Below are positions 33,222 to 41,349 of a DNA stretch of 64,000 nucleotides, one piece after another. The translations under genes were made by a program, and so were the position numbers. A model generated the notes under the pieces. That model saw only the letters and a program-made list of their open reading frames with translations. It ran no database searches and was not told the origin of the DNA. Source of the DNA: Crystallibacter sulfonylureivorans_A (GTDB lineage: Bacteria > Actinomycetota > Actinomycetes > Actinomycetales > Micrococcaceae); contig NZ_JBLKRT010000012.1 in the NCBI RefSeq assembly GCF_047607445.1, positions 43,379-107,378 of the forward strand, read 5' to 3'. The stretch's first letter is position 1. Each line of letters begins with the position of its first letter.

Positions 33222-33839
33222 TGTTGCCCCCCAACGAAATCCAGCATGACCGGTACAGCTTTACAGACAGTCGGATGGTTGTGGAGGGTTCGCAAGCTCC
33301 GTTGCTTAACCGTTATTGCATGACGCAGCGTCGGCTCAGCGTTGGCTCATGGTATGCGCAAGACGAGCCTTGGAACGGCTTTTCTGGAGCATGAAACCCT
33401 TGGTGATGCCGCTGTTTCGGGCGGAACTGCGCCCGTCGAAGGACACGTTGGGAAGATCAATGATTGTGGTTGAGAAATGCCCATCGCCATGGCAGACTAG
33501 CCCGAGGCGGTTGCCTTATGAATGCCTTGGAGCCCCCATCTCCAAGCGCTGCACCGCCGATCCCCTGGCAGTCCCGTTGATCCCCCATCTAACGGCTGCC
33601 CGAAAGGCACTGTCCCTCTCAGGGACAGTGCCTTTCCCTTTAAATCTTGCCGATCATGGCCAGCCCCTTGCCGATCCTGGCCATCGGCGGGAGCCTGCTC
33701 CTCGCTTGTGCTTCATGCCCGGCTGCCCCCGAGACGTCCGCGAGGAATGGTGTCTTCGCATCGATATAACCCACTGGAAATACCGTTGCAACGCCGGGCT
33801 TGCACCATGGTGAGCATCGCTCGATCCAAGGAGGATGAG
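33222..33839. other. Gene-poor region
   Basis: About 620 bases without a gene I would support; open frames here have mixed codon use and no start signals. The one clear structure is the hairpin at 33603-33635. Confidence 0.5.
33603..33635. terminator. Isolated perfect hairpin
   Basis: AAAGGCACTGTCCCT-CTC-AGGGACAGTGCCTTT is a perfect 15-bp stem followed by CCCTTTAAA. It has terminator form, but no gene lies directly upstream on either strand, so it may mark a deleted gene. Confidence 0.6.
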
Positions 33840-34082
33840 ATGTCATCTGAGCAGCAGCGGGACCAGGACCTTGGCGGCAGCCCGGTGTGGCTGGCTGATC
33901 TTTCCCACTTCCGTCGGGGAGATCAAGTGGAAGCCGGGCAAAACGACGTGGTCTACTACCGGGGCCGCGTGGAAGATACCGCCGCGGGGCTGGGAGTGGT
34001 CTGGATTCGCGAGAGCAGGCACAGCCGCCGTCGGATGCTTCACACGGACGAATACTTCATCCGGCACATCCCGGAACCTTAG
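33840..34082 (+). CDS. Small hypothetical protein (80 aa)
   Basis: Not recognised. The ATG at 33840 has an excellent ribosome site (AAGGAGG, five-base spacer), and a strong terminator follows the stop, so the gene is credible. The product is soluble and charged: VWLADLSHFRRGDQVEAGQN then VVYYRGRVEDTAAGLGVVWI and RHSRRRMLHTDEYFIRHIPE, which suggests a small beta-barrel (SH3- or Tudor-like). No signal peptide. Confidence 0.7.
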   Translation: MSSEQQRDQDLGGSPVWLADLSHFRRGDQVEAGQNDVVYYRGRVEDTAAGLGVVWIRESRHSRRRMLHTDEYFIRHIPEP

Positions 34083-34084
34083 AG

Positions 34085-34122
34085 AACGGCCCCGCCCCTC
34101 CCCCACAGAAGGCGGGGCCGTT
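34085..34122 (+). terminator. Terminator of the 80-aa gene
   Basis: AACGGCCCCGCC and GGCGGGGCCGTT form a 12-bp perfect stem two bases after the stop codon. Confidence 0.88.
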
Positions 34123-34283
34123 ACCTCATCAATCCGGTTCTCCCTACCCCCATGTAGTCATCGCCGGGAGACACACGTTACACCTGATCGGCAGGCCTGT
34201 TGCTAAAGATCTGCTCAGGATTGAACGGTCCGGCACCGCGTACTCGTCGGATGCGGGGCGGTAGCGAGACCGGGAGACGAAGA

Positions 34284-34326
34284 AACCCCGTGTTTTCCGG
34301 CCGGTTAGGCGAGAAAACACGGGGTT
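34284..34326 (-). terminator. Terminator after tRNA-Val
   Basis: AACCCCGTGTTTTC and GAAAACACGGGGTT form a 14-bp stem four bases past the 3' end of the tRNA on the minus strand. Confidence 0.85.
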
Positions 34327-34329
34327 GGA

Positions 34330-34405
34330 TGGTGGGTCCTACCGGGATCGAACCGATGACATCCACGGTGTAAACGTGGCGCTCTACCAGCTGAGCTAAA
34401 GACCC
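34330..34405 (-). tRNA. tRNA-Val (anticodon TAC)
   Basis: On the minus strand: acceptor GGGTCTT / AGGACCC, D arm GCTC..GAGC, anticodon stem CCACG/CGTGG around TTTACAC with anticodon TAC, and T arm with GGTTCGATCCC. CCA is encoded, unlike in the tRNA-His gene of this window. Confidence 0.97.
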
Positions 34406-34773
34406 GTTGTAATGTCGAAAGCGGGACCGCGGAGCGTTATCCGCCGCAACATCACGAGGATTTACTCTACCGGATAAATGGGCGTGAACGCCAACTAAAC
34501 TTCCGTGGCAATAAACACGATAGGACGATAAACCTGACTCGTGGCTCAGGTGGGCCGGGGCACAGTGGCGAGGCACCGCCGTCGTGCGTTTTGGGAGCGG
34601 TTGGCGTCCGATTCGGGCATGGTTCGGCCCCACCGCTTGGGAGATCCAGCCAGCCCGCAATGGGTCGTCCGTACGGGCAGTTGGGGGCGATTCAGGACGC
34701 CGTTGGAAACTCGTGTCCGGCGGCCCGCAAGCAGCCGCCAGACGGCCCGCTGACGCGGTCTGCCAGAAGCCGC
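34406..34773. other. Intergenic region between tRNA-Val and the sirtuin gene
   Basis: No credible gene; only short frames with no start signals. The left end should hold the tRNA-Val promoter (minus strand). Confidence 0.5.
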
Positions 34774-35607
34774 TCAGGCCAGCTGCTGCAGCCGTCCCGG
34801 CAGCTCCGCAGCCAGATAGCCCAGAGCCTCGGAAACGCCGGCTTCCAGCTTCACGTCCGCCAGGTCATCGCCGCGGGTAGTGCCGCGGTTGATGATGACC
34901 ACCGGCTTGCCGTGCTTGGCGGCGTGCCGGACAAAGCGCAGGCCGCTCATCACCGTCAGAGATGACCCGGCCACCAGCAGCGCCTCGCCGTCGTCCACCA
35001 TGGCGTAGGCAGACGCGACGCGGTCCTTGGGAACGTTTTCACCGAAGTAGACGAAGTCCGGTTTGAGCATGCCGCCGCAAACCAGGCAATCCGCCACAAC
35101 AAAGTGCGCGGTGTGGGCGACGTCGGCATCCGCATCGGGGGCTACGTCGCCGGCATCCCCGGTGGCGGCGTAGGCGGGGTTGAGCTCTTCCAGCCGGTCG
35201 GCCAGGGAGGAGCGGGTGGTGACGTCGCCGCAGTTCAGGCAGATGACCCGGTCGAAGCGGCCGTGCAGGTCTATGACGTTCACGCTGCCGGCGTCTTCGT
35301 GCAGCCGGTCCACGTTCTGCGTGATCAGGCCGACCACCACTCCATTGCTTTCCATCGCGGCCAGCGCGTAGTGGCCGGGGTTGGGCGCGGCGTGGTGCAT
35401 GTGCCGCCAGCCCACGTGGTTGCGGGCCCAGTAGCGGCGGCGCAGTTCCTCGTCGCCGACGAACTGCTGGTAGGTCATCGGGGTCCGCGGCACGGAGGTG
35501 GGGCCGCGGTAGTCCGGGATGCCGGAATCGGTGCTGAGGCCGGCGCCGGTCAAGACGGCCAGCCGGCGTCCGGCCAGCAGCTCGAGCGCCGGCGCCAGCT
35601 GCTCCAT
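34774..35607 (-). CDS. Sir2 family NAD-dependent protein deacylase
   Basis: 277 residues. Sirtuin motifs in order: GAGLSTDSGIPDYRGP (NAD site), LITQNVDRLHEDAG, catalytic His in DLHGRFD, zinc pairs CLNCGD and CLVCGG, then MLKPDFVYFGENVP and GSSLTVMSGLRFV. It removes acetyl or other acyl groups from protein lysines with NAD. An Asp-rich insert (about residues 155-175, DAGDVAPDADADVAH) lies between the two zinc pairs. The start follows the peroxiredoxin stop by five bases, so the two genes are co-translated. Confidence 0.95.
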   Translation of the reverse strand: MEQLAPALELLAGRRLAVLTGAGLSTDSGIPDYRGPTSVPRTPMTYQQFVGDEELRRRYWARNHVGWRHMHHAAPNPGHYALAAMESNGVVVGLITQNVDRLHEDAGSVNVIDLHGRFDRVICLNCGDVTTRSSLADRLEELNPAYAATGDAGDVAPDADADVAHTAHFVVADCLVCGGMLKPDFVYFGENVPKDRVASAYAMVDDGEALLVAGSSLTVMSGLRFVRHAAKHGKPVVIINRGTTRGDDLADVKLEAGVSEALGYLAAELPGRLQQLA

Positions 35608-35612
35608 GGTGG

Positions 35613-36077
35613 CTAGAGCTCTTTCAGCACGCGGTGGTATTCCTGGATGTCACGGGCCTGGCCGCGCGGGTTGCGGATCTCGTGCCGCAGGATGCCCTCG
35701 GCGTCGATGATGAAGGTGCCGCGCAGCGCCATGCCGGATTCCTCGTCGAACACGCCATAGGCCTTGGCCACCTCGCCGTGCGGCCAGAAGTCGGCCAGCA
35801 GGTCGAACTCGTAGCCTTCCTGCTCGGCAAAGGCGCGCAGCGCGAACTTATGGTCCACCGAGACCGCGATGACGCGGGCGTTTTCGCTGCGGAACACGTT
35901 CAGGTCGTCGCGCAGCTCGCACAGCTCGCCGGTGCAGATGCCGGAGAACGCGAACGGGTAGAACACCACCACCACGTTGCCGCCGCGCAGCGCGGAGAGC
36001 CGGATCGGTTCGCCGAACTGGTTAACCAGCTCGAAATCGGGCGCAGACTGGCCTACCTGCGGTGCGGCCGCGCTCAC
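35613..36077 (-). CDS. Peroxiredoxin, AhpE type
   Basis: 154 residues from GTG 36077, which overlaps the DUF3052 stop (GTGA) and gives the normal family length. The peroxidatic Cys is in FYPFAFSGICTGELCELRDD, the PxxxTxxC site of AhpE-like enzymes (here with Ser in place of Thr). Another Cys follows five residues later, a possible resolving Cys not found in M. tuberculosis AhpE. It reduces hydroperoxides. The longer upstream frame only reads DUF3052 out of frame. Confidence 0.94.
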   Translation of the reverse strand: MSAAAPQVGQSAPDFELVNQFGEPIRLSALRGGNVVVVFYPFAFSGICTGELCELRDDLNVFRSENARVIAVSVDHKFALRAFAEQEGYEFDLLADFWPHGEVAKAYGVFDEESGMALRGTFIIDAEGILRHEIRNPRGQARDIQEYHRVLKEL

Positions 36078-36496
36078 TTGTTGGTCCGCTTGCTGACCAG
36101 CCGGTTGGCGGACCAGTCGCTGGACACACCGGCGGACGTGGTCACGTGCAGCCCGGCGGTCGGTGCCGCTTCCTGGACGTCGGATGCCGGCACGTAGCCG
36201 TCGCGGCCCGACTTCGGAGTCAGCAGCCACACCACGCCGCCCGGCGCGAGCGTGGTCTGTGCGTCGACCAGCGTGTCCACCAGGTCCCCGTCGCCGTCGC
36301 GCCACCACAGGATCGCCGCGTCAACCACTTCGTGGTCGTCCTCGGTGAGCAGCTCGGAGCCGGTGAGGTCCTCGATGTCGTCGCGCAGATCGAAGTCCAC
36401 GTCCTCGTCGTAGCCGAACTCCTGGATCAGGTCTCCGTCTTTGAAACCCAAGTTGCCTGCCACATTCTCTACCGCGGCGGCTTCGGCCTCGCCCAC
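36074..36496 (-). CDS. DUF3052 family protein
   Basis: 140-residue acidic protein recognised as DUF3052, an actinobacterial family of unknown function. Seen: NVAGNLGFKDGDLIQEFGYD, DDIEDLTGSELL, a VVDAAILWWRDGDGDLVD strand-turn, and LAPGGVVWLLTPKSGRDGYV, which resembles the core of a Rossmann-like fold. GGAGG precedes the GTG start. It heads a three-gene unit with the peroxiredoxin and sirtuin genes and lies divergent to aceE, as in related genomes. Confidence 0.9.
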   Translation of the reverse strand: MGEAEAAAVENVAGNLGFKDGDLIQEFGYDEDVDFDLRDDIEDLTGSELLTEDDHEVVDAAILWWRDGDGDLVDTLVDAQTTLAPGGVVWLLTPKSGRDGYVPASDVQEAAPTAGLHVTTSAGVSSDWSANRLVSKRTNK

Positions 36497-36499
36497 TGT

Positions 36500-37011
36500 G
36501 CTCCTCCTGTATGGAACGTATTGATCCGCCCACCGGAAAAGTGAGCGTGTTGCTAGTTACAAGCCAACACCCTAATCGCCATCGCTTCAAGCCACCCGCA
36601 AGAAGGTGCGGAATTTTGTCACGGCGCGTCCCTTTAATCGCGTCCCTTTGATGAGGGAGCGCATAGCGGGTACGACGGCGGTGCGGGCGGTTTGGGCCGG
36701 CGGGGTTCCGTCGGTGGCGCGCACCATGTCTTAGAGGGCGGTGCCCGCCACGGGCACGACGGCGGTGCGCGGCCTGTGTCTGCGGGCCCAGGCGGCGGCC
36801 GCCCCTCCTATACAAGCAGCCGCGCGGGGCGCGCGACGGCGGTGCGCGGCCGCCGTCGTCGTAATAACTGGCATGCGGGGCTTCGGCTGCGCTGTAATGC
36901 GGTGAACAGTTAGAGTGGCAGTGAAGAATATCCTCCCGGCCGGACCTTTGCGCCGGGTCGCTATGCCACGTAAAGCGCAGACACAATCTGCGCACGTATG
37001 AGAGGTTGGAC
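36500..37011. other. aceE upstream region with GC-rich repeats
   Basis: About 500 bases without a gene. (A)CGACGGCGGTGCG occurs three times (36672, 36756, 36834). The last forms the hairpin GACGGCGG-TGCGCGG-CCGCCGTC (36835-36857), and GTGCCCG-CCA-CGGGCAC (36741-36757) forms another. TAGAGT at 36911-36916 could be the aceE -10 box, leaving a leader of nearly 100 bases. Confidence 0.6.
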
Positions 37012-39753
37012 GTGAGCGCAGGAGAAGACACCTCGCACATCCTGAGCGGGCTGACAAGCCAGCTGCCGGATCGCGATCCCGAAGAAACCGCCGAATGGAT
37101 TGAGTCCTTCGACGGCCTGGTGGAGAACCGGGGCACCGAACGTGCCCAGTACATTGTCCGCTCCCTCCTGCAGCGTGCAGGTGCGCAGAGCGTTGGCGTG
37201 CCGATGGTGACCACCACCGACTACGTGAATACCATTCCGGTGGACCAGGAACCTGAGTTCCCGGGCGACGAAGAGACCGAACGCCGCTACCGCGCGTGGA
37301 TGCGCTGGAACGCGGCCATGCTGGTGCACCGCGCGCAGCGCCCGGACATCGGCGTGGGCGGACACATCTCCACCTACGCCGGCGCAGCCACTCTCTACGA
37401 AGTGGGCTACAACCACTTCTTCCGCGGCAAGGCCCACCCCGGCGGCGGCGACCAGGTCTTCTTCCAGGGCCACGCCTCCCCCGGTATGTACGCGCGCGCG
37501 TTCATGGAAGGCAGGTTGACCGAGGAAGACCTGGACGGCTTCCGGCAGGAAAAATCCCGCGAGGGCCATGCGCTGCCGTCTTACCCGCACCCGCGATCCA
37601 TGCCCGAGTTCTGGGAGTTCCCCACCGTCTCGATGGGCATCGGACCGGCCAACGCCATCTACCAGGCGCAGCTGAACCGCTACCTGCACAACCGCGGCAT
37701 CAAGGACACCTCCGACCAGCACGTCTGGGCGTTCCTGGGCGACGGCGAGATGGACGAGCCGGAATCGCGCGGCTTCCTGCAGCTGGCAGCCAACGAAAAG
37801 CTGGACAACCTCACCTTCGTGATCAACTGCAACCTGCAGCGCCTGGACGGACCGGTGCGCGGCAACGGCAAGATCATGCAGGAGCTTGAGGCCTTCTTCC
37901 GCGGCGCCGGCTGGCACGTCATCAAGGTGACCTGGGGCCGCGAGTGGGACGAACTGCTGGCTAAGGACCGCGACGGCGCCCTGGTGGACATCATGAACTC
38001 CACGCTCGACGGCGACTACCAGACGTACAAGGCCGAGTCCGGCGGATTTGTCCGCGAGCACTTCTTCGGCAAGACACCGCAGACCAAGGAAATGGTTGCG
38101 GACATGACCGACGAGCAGATCTGGAACCTGAAGCGCGGCGGCCACGACTATCACAAGGTCTACGCCGCCTACCGCGCCGCCACCGAGTTCAAGGGCAAGC
38201 CCACGGTAGTGCTGGCCCAGACGGTCAAGGGCTACGGCTTGGGCACGCACTTCGAGGGCCGCAACGCGACCCACCAGATGAAGAAGCTGACCCTGCAGGA
38301 CCTGAAGGACTTCCGCGACCACCTGCGCATCCCGATCAGCGACGAGCAGCTCGAAGCCGATCCCTACCGTCCGCCGTACTACCACCCGGGCCCGGACGCC
38401 CCGGAGATCAAGTACATGATGGAGCGCCGCGCCGCCCTGGGCGGATCCGTGCCGGAGCGCCGGACCGAACACAAGCAGATGCACCTGCCCGAGGAGAAGG
38501 CCTACGAGGTGGCCAAGCGCGGCTCCGGCAAGCAGCAGGCCGCCACCACCATGGCGTTCGTCCGGCTGCTCAAGGACCTGATGCGGGACAAGGAGTTCGG
38601 TGCCCGCGTGGTGCCGATCATCCCGGACGAGGCCCGGACCTTCGGCATGGACTCGTTCTTCCCGACCGCCAAGATCTACAACCCCAAGGGCCAGAACTAC
38701 CTGTCCGTGGACCGCGACCTGGTGCTGGCGTACAAGGAGTCCCCGCAGGGTCAGATCCTGCACACCGGCATTAACGAATCCGGCTCCACCGCCGCCTTCA
38801 CCGCCGTCGGCACCTCCTACGCCACGCACGCCGAGCCGCTGGTGCCGATCTACATCTTCTACTCGATGTTCGGCTTCCAGCGCACCGGCGACTTCTTCTG
38901 GGCCGCCGCCGACCAGATGGCACGCGGCTTCGTGATCGGCGCGACCGCCGGACGCACTACCCTGACCGGCGAAGGCCTGCAGCACGCCGACGGGCAGTCG
39001 CCGATCCTGGCCTCGACGAACCCGGCCGTGGTCACCTACGACCCTGCCTACGGGTACGAGATCGGGCACATCGTCCGGTCCGGCCTGGAGCGCATGTACG
39101 GCGGGAACCATCCGGATCCCAACGTGATGTACTACCTGACCGTGTACAACGAGCCGATCGTCCAGCCCGCCGAACCGGAGGAACTGGACGTCGAGGGCGT
39201 CGTCAAGGGCATCTACCTGCTGGCTCCGGCCAAGATCGACGGGCCGCGCACCCAGCTGCTGGCCTCCGGCGTGGCCGTGCCGTGGGCACTGGAAGCCCAG
39301 CAGCTGCTCGCCGAAGACTGGGGTGTCTCCGCCGACGTCTGGTCCGTGACCAGCTGGAACGAACTGCGCCGCGACGGCCTGGCCGCCGAGGAAGAAGCCT
39401 TCCTGAACCCCGGCGCTGAGGCGCGTAAGCCGTTCGTTGCCCAGCAGCTCGAAGGCGCCACCGGCCCGATCGTGGCGGTCAGCGACTACATGGCGGCCGT
39501 GCCGGACCAGATCCGGCAGTACCTGCCCAACGAGTTCGCCACGCTCGGCGCCGACGGCTTCGGGTTCTCCGATACCCGTGCCGCGGCCCGGCGCTTCTTC
39601 AAGATCGACAGCCACTCGATTGTGGTCCGGGCGCTGCAGATGCTGGCCCGCCGCGGCGAGGTCGATGCGAATGTGCCCAAGGATGCGTTCGAGAAGTACC
39701 GGCTGCTGGACGTCAACGCCGGCACCTCGGGCAACGCCGGAGGCGACGCCTAG
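37012..39753 (+). CDS. aceE: Pyruvate dehydrogenase E1 component, homodimeric
   Basis: 913 residues from GTG 37012 (AGAGG upstream; a TTG two codons earlier is possible). This thiamine-diphosphate enzyme decarboxylates pyruvate and loads acetyl on E2. Seen: GHISTYAGAATLYEVGYNHF, the ThDP motif LGDGEMDEPESRGFLQLA ending in LTFVINCNLQRLDGP, and the pyrimidine-domain region with INESGSTAAFTA and FYSMFGFQRTGDFFWAA. The length is that of AceE in actinobacteria. E2/E3 genes are not nearby. It supplies acetyl-CoA for the fatty-acid genes that follow. Confidence 0.98.
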   Translation: MSAGEDTSHILSGLTSQLPDRDPEETAEWIESFDGLVENRGTERAQYIVRSLLQRAGAQSVGVPMVTTTDYVNTIPVDQEPEFPGDEETERRYRAWMRWNAAMLVHRAQRPDIGVGGHISTYAGAATLYEVGYNHFFRGKAHPGGGDQVFFQGHASPGMYARAFMEGRLTEEDLDGFRQEKSREGHALPSYPHPRSMPEFWEFPTVSMGIGPANAIYQAQLNRYLHNRGIKDTSDQHVWAFLGDGEMDEPESRGFLQLAANEKLDNLTFVINCNLQRLDGPVRGNGKIMQELEAFFRGAGWHVIKVTWGREWDELLAKDRDGALVDIMNSTLDGDYQTYKAESGGFVREHFFGKTPQTKEMVADMTDEQIWNLKRGGHDYHKVYAAYRAATEFKGKPTVVLAQTVKGYGLGTHFEGRNATHQMKKLTLQDLKDFRDHLRIPISDEQLEADPYRPPYYHPGPDAPEIKYMMERRAALGGSVPERRTEHKQMHLPEEKAYEVAKRGSGKQQAATTMAFVRLLKDLMRDKEFGARVVPIIPDEARTFGMDSFFPTAKIYNPKGQNYLSVDRDLVLAYKESPQGQILHTGINESGSTAAFTAVGTSYATHAEPLVPIYIFYSMFGFQRTGDFFWAAADQMARGFVIGATAGRTTLTGEGLQHADGQSPILASTNPAVVTYDPAYGYEIGHIVRSGLERMYGGNHPDPNVMYYLTVYNEPIVQPAEPEELDVEGVVKGIYLLAPAKIDGPRTQLLASGVAVPWALEAQQLLAEDWGVSADVWSVTSWNELRRDGLAAEEEAFLNPGAEARKPFVAQQLEGATGPIVAVSDYMAAVPDQIRQYLPNEFATLGADGFGFSDTRAAARRFFKIDSHSIVVRALQMLARRGEVDANVPKDAFEKYRLLDVNAGTSGNAGGDA

Positions 39754-39776
39754 ACCCGGCAACAGCGCCACAATTC

Positions 39777-39816
39777 AGGCGGCGGACCCAGCCTTTCACG
39801 GCCGGGTCCGCCGCCT
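39777..39816 (+). terminator. Rho-independent terminator of aceE
   Basis: AGGCGGCGGACCC and GGGTCCGCCGCCT form a 13-bp stem followed by GTTTTAG, 24 bases after the stop. Confidence 0.93.
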
Positions 39817-39869
39817 GTTTTAGTAGGAACCACACAAAAGGACGAATGGAGCTTGCACCGGCGAGTGCG

Positions 39870-39875
39870 TATGCT
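39870..39875 (+). promoter_or_regulatory. Candidate -10 box of a leaderless fasR promoter
   Basis: TATGCT ends exactly 6 bases before ATG 39882. This favours that ATG over the one at 39846, which would place the box inside the coding region. Confidence 0.5.
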
Positions 39876-39881
39876 CATTGC

Positions 39882-41240
39882 ATGCCCCAAGCCCGGACCG
39901 AGACCGTCAAAGCTGCCGCGCAGCCGGCCCCGCAGCAGACCTCGGCCGCTGCGTCTGCGGCTCTGCAGACCCCCGAAGATGCCGTTAGCGCCGGCCCGAC
40001 GACGGCGCCAGCTGCCGCCCGCCGCCGCGCCGGCGCGGGACGGAAAGCCGATCGCGCCGCCACCGGCAACCCGGAGACACTGGAGCGGCTGCGGTCCAAA
40101 ATCGGTGCCCTGGCCACGGCCACGCTGAAGCGGCTGGACTCGGACCTGCCGTGGTACCGCGGACTGCGGCCGGACGAACGGTCCGCCCTGGGCCTGGTGG
40201 CGCAGAAGGGCATCGCGTCCTTTGTCACCTGGTACGAACGCCCCACCTCCCCCGCTTGGGTGATGAACGACGTGTTCGGCACCGCCCCCACCGAGCTCAC
40301 TCGCTCCATCAGCCTGCAGCGCGCGCTGCAGCTGATCCGCGTAGTGGTTGAGGCGGTGGAGGACGAAGTCCCGGACTTGGCCGGCGGCAGCGACGAAGCC
40401 CAGCTGCGCGAAGCCGTGCTGCGCTACTCGCGCGAAGTGGCGTTCGCCGCAGCCGACGTTTATGCCCGCGCGGCCGAGACCCGCGGTTCCTGGGACACCA
40501 GGCTTGAGGCACTGGTGGTGGATGCGATCCTGCGCGGCGAAAGCTCCGACGCGCTGCGCTCGCGGATTGCCGCCGTCGGCTGGAAGACCACCGGCCCCAT
40601 CACGGTGATGGTGGGCGGCTCGCCCGGCGAACCCGGCCCCAGCTTCGTGACCGAACTGCGCCGCGCCAGCTCCCGCTACGCCGCCGACACGCTGGTGGGT
40701 ATCCAGGGCGACCGGCTGATCCTGGTGCTGGGCGGCGTGACGGACCAGGACACCGCGTTCGTCCGCCTCGCCGACCTATTCGGCCCCGGTCCGGTGGTCT
40801 ACGGGCCCGAGGCCCGCTCGTTGGTGGACGCCAGCAGCTCGGCGCAGGCCGCGTTCGCCGGGCTCAGCGCCGCGAAGGCCTGGCCGGCGGCGCCACGGCC
40901 GGTGGCGGCCAACGACCTGTGGCCGGAACGGGTGATGTCCGGCGACGATATTGCCCGCCGGGACCTGTACAAGTACATCTACGTTCCGCTGGTCAACGCC
41001 GGCAACGGGCTGGTCGAGACACTCTCCAGCTACCTGTCCTTGGGGCATTCGCTGGAAGCCACGGCGCGCGAACTGTTCGTCCACGCCAACACGGTGCGCT
41101 ACCGGCTGCGCCGGGTCTGTGACGTGACCGGCTGGGATCCGCTGCTGCCGCGCGAGGCCTTCGTGCTCCAGACCGCGCTCGGCGTGGGCCGCCTGATTGC
41201 TCCACCCCGGAGCCCGAAGGACCGCGCGCCCAGCCGGTAA
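39882..41240 (+). CDS. fasR: PucR family transcriptional regulator of fatty-acid synthesis (FasR-like)
   Basis: 452 residues from ATG 39882. An Ala/Pro-rich tail (to about 60) precedes a helical domain (ERLRSKIGALATATLKRLDSD, GLRPDERSALGLVAQKGIASF) and a central domain. The C-terminus is the PucR-type helix-turn-helix: LSSYLSLGHSLEATARELF then VHANTVRYRLRRVCDVTGWD. The position directly before fabD matches Streptomyces coelicolor fasR, an activator of the fab operon; the role is transferred from there. No sensor ligand can be told from the sequence. Confidence 0.88.
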   Translation: MPQARTETVKAAAQPAPQQTSAAASAALQTPEDAVSAGPTTAPAAARRRAGAGRKADRAATGNPETLERLRSKIGALATATLKRLDSDLPWYRGLRPDERSALGLVAQKGIASFVTWYERPTSPAWVMNDVFGTAPTELTRSISLQRALQLIRVVVEAVEDEVPDLAGGSDEAQLREAVLRYSREVAFAAADVYARAAETRGSWDTRLEALVVDAILRGESSDALRSRIAAVGWKTTGPITVMVGGSPGEPGPSFVTELRRASSRYAADTLVGIQGDRLILVLGGVTDQDTAFVRLADLFGPGPVVYGPEARSLVDASSSAQAAFAGLSAAKAWPAAPRPVAANDLWPERVMSGDDIARRDLYKYIYVPLVNAGNGLVETLSSYLSLGHSLEATARELFVHANTVRYRLRRVCDVTGWDPLLPREAFVLQTALGVGRLIAPPRSPKDRAPSR

Positions 41241-41264
41241 TAGCCTGCGGCAATCGGCACTACC

Positions 41265-41281
41265 TTGTAGACTTCCTACAA
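41265..41281 (+). promoter_or_regulatory. Candidate operator/promoter upstream of fabD
   Basis: TTGTAG-ACTTC-CTACAA is a perfect 6-bp dyad with a 5-base spacer. It overlaps TAGACT (41268-41273), a possible -10 box, about 75 bases before the fabD start and 24 bases after the fasR stop. It is a natural candidate for FasR or another regulator. Confidence 0.45.
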
Positions 41282-41349
41282 AGCGGTCCGGCGAGCTTCG
41301 TGTGCCGAAACACCGTGGAAACCATCTCCTCTTTGGAAAGCTTGAATAC

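Noticed and set aside
33316..33813. 165-residue plus-strand frame before the 80-aa gene
   Set aside because: It reads through a terminator hairpin, has no ribosome site and no protein-like composition.
36961..39771. 936-residue open frame opposite aceE
   Set aside because: Antisense to a gene with full AceE motifs; such frames arise from GC-rich codon bias, and its sequence has no family-like motif.
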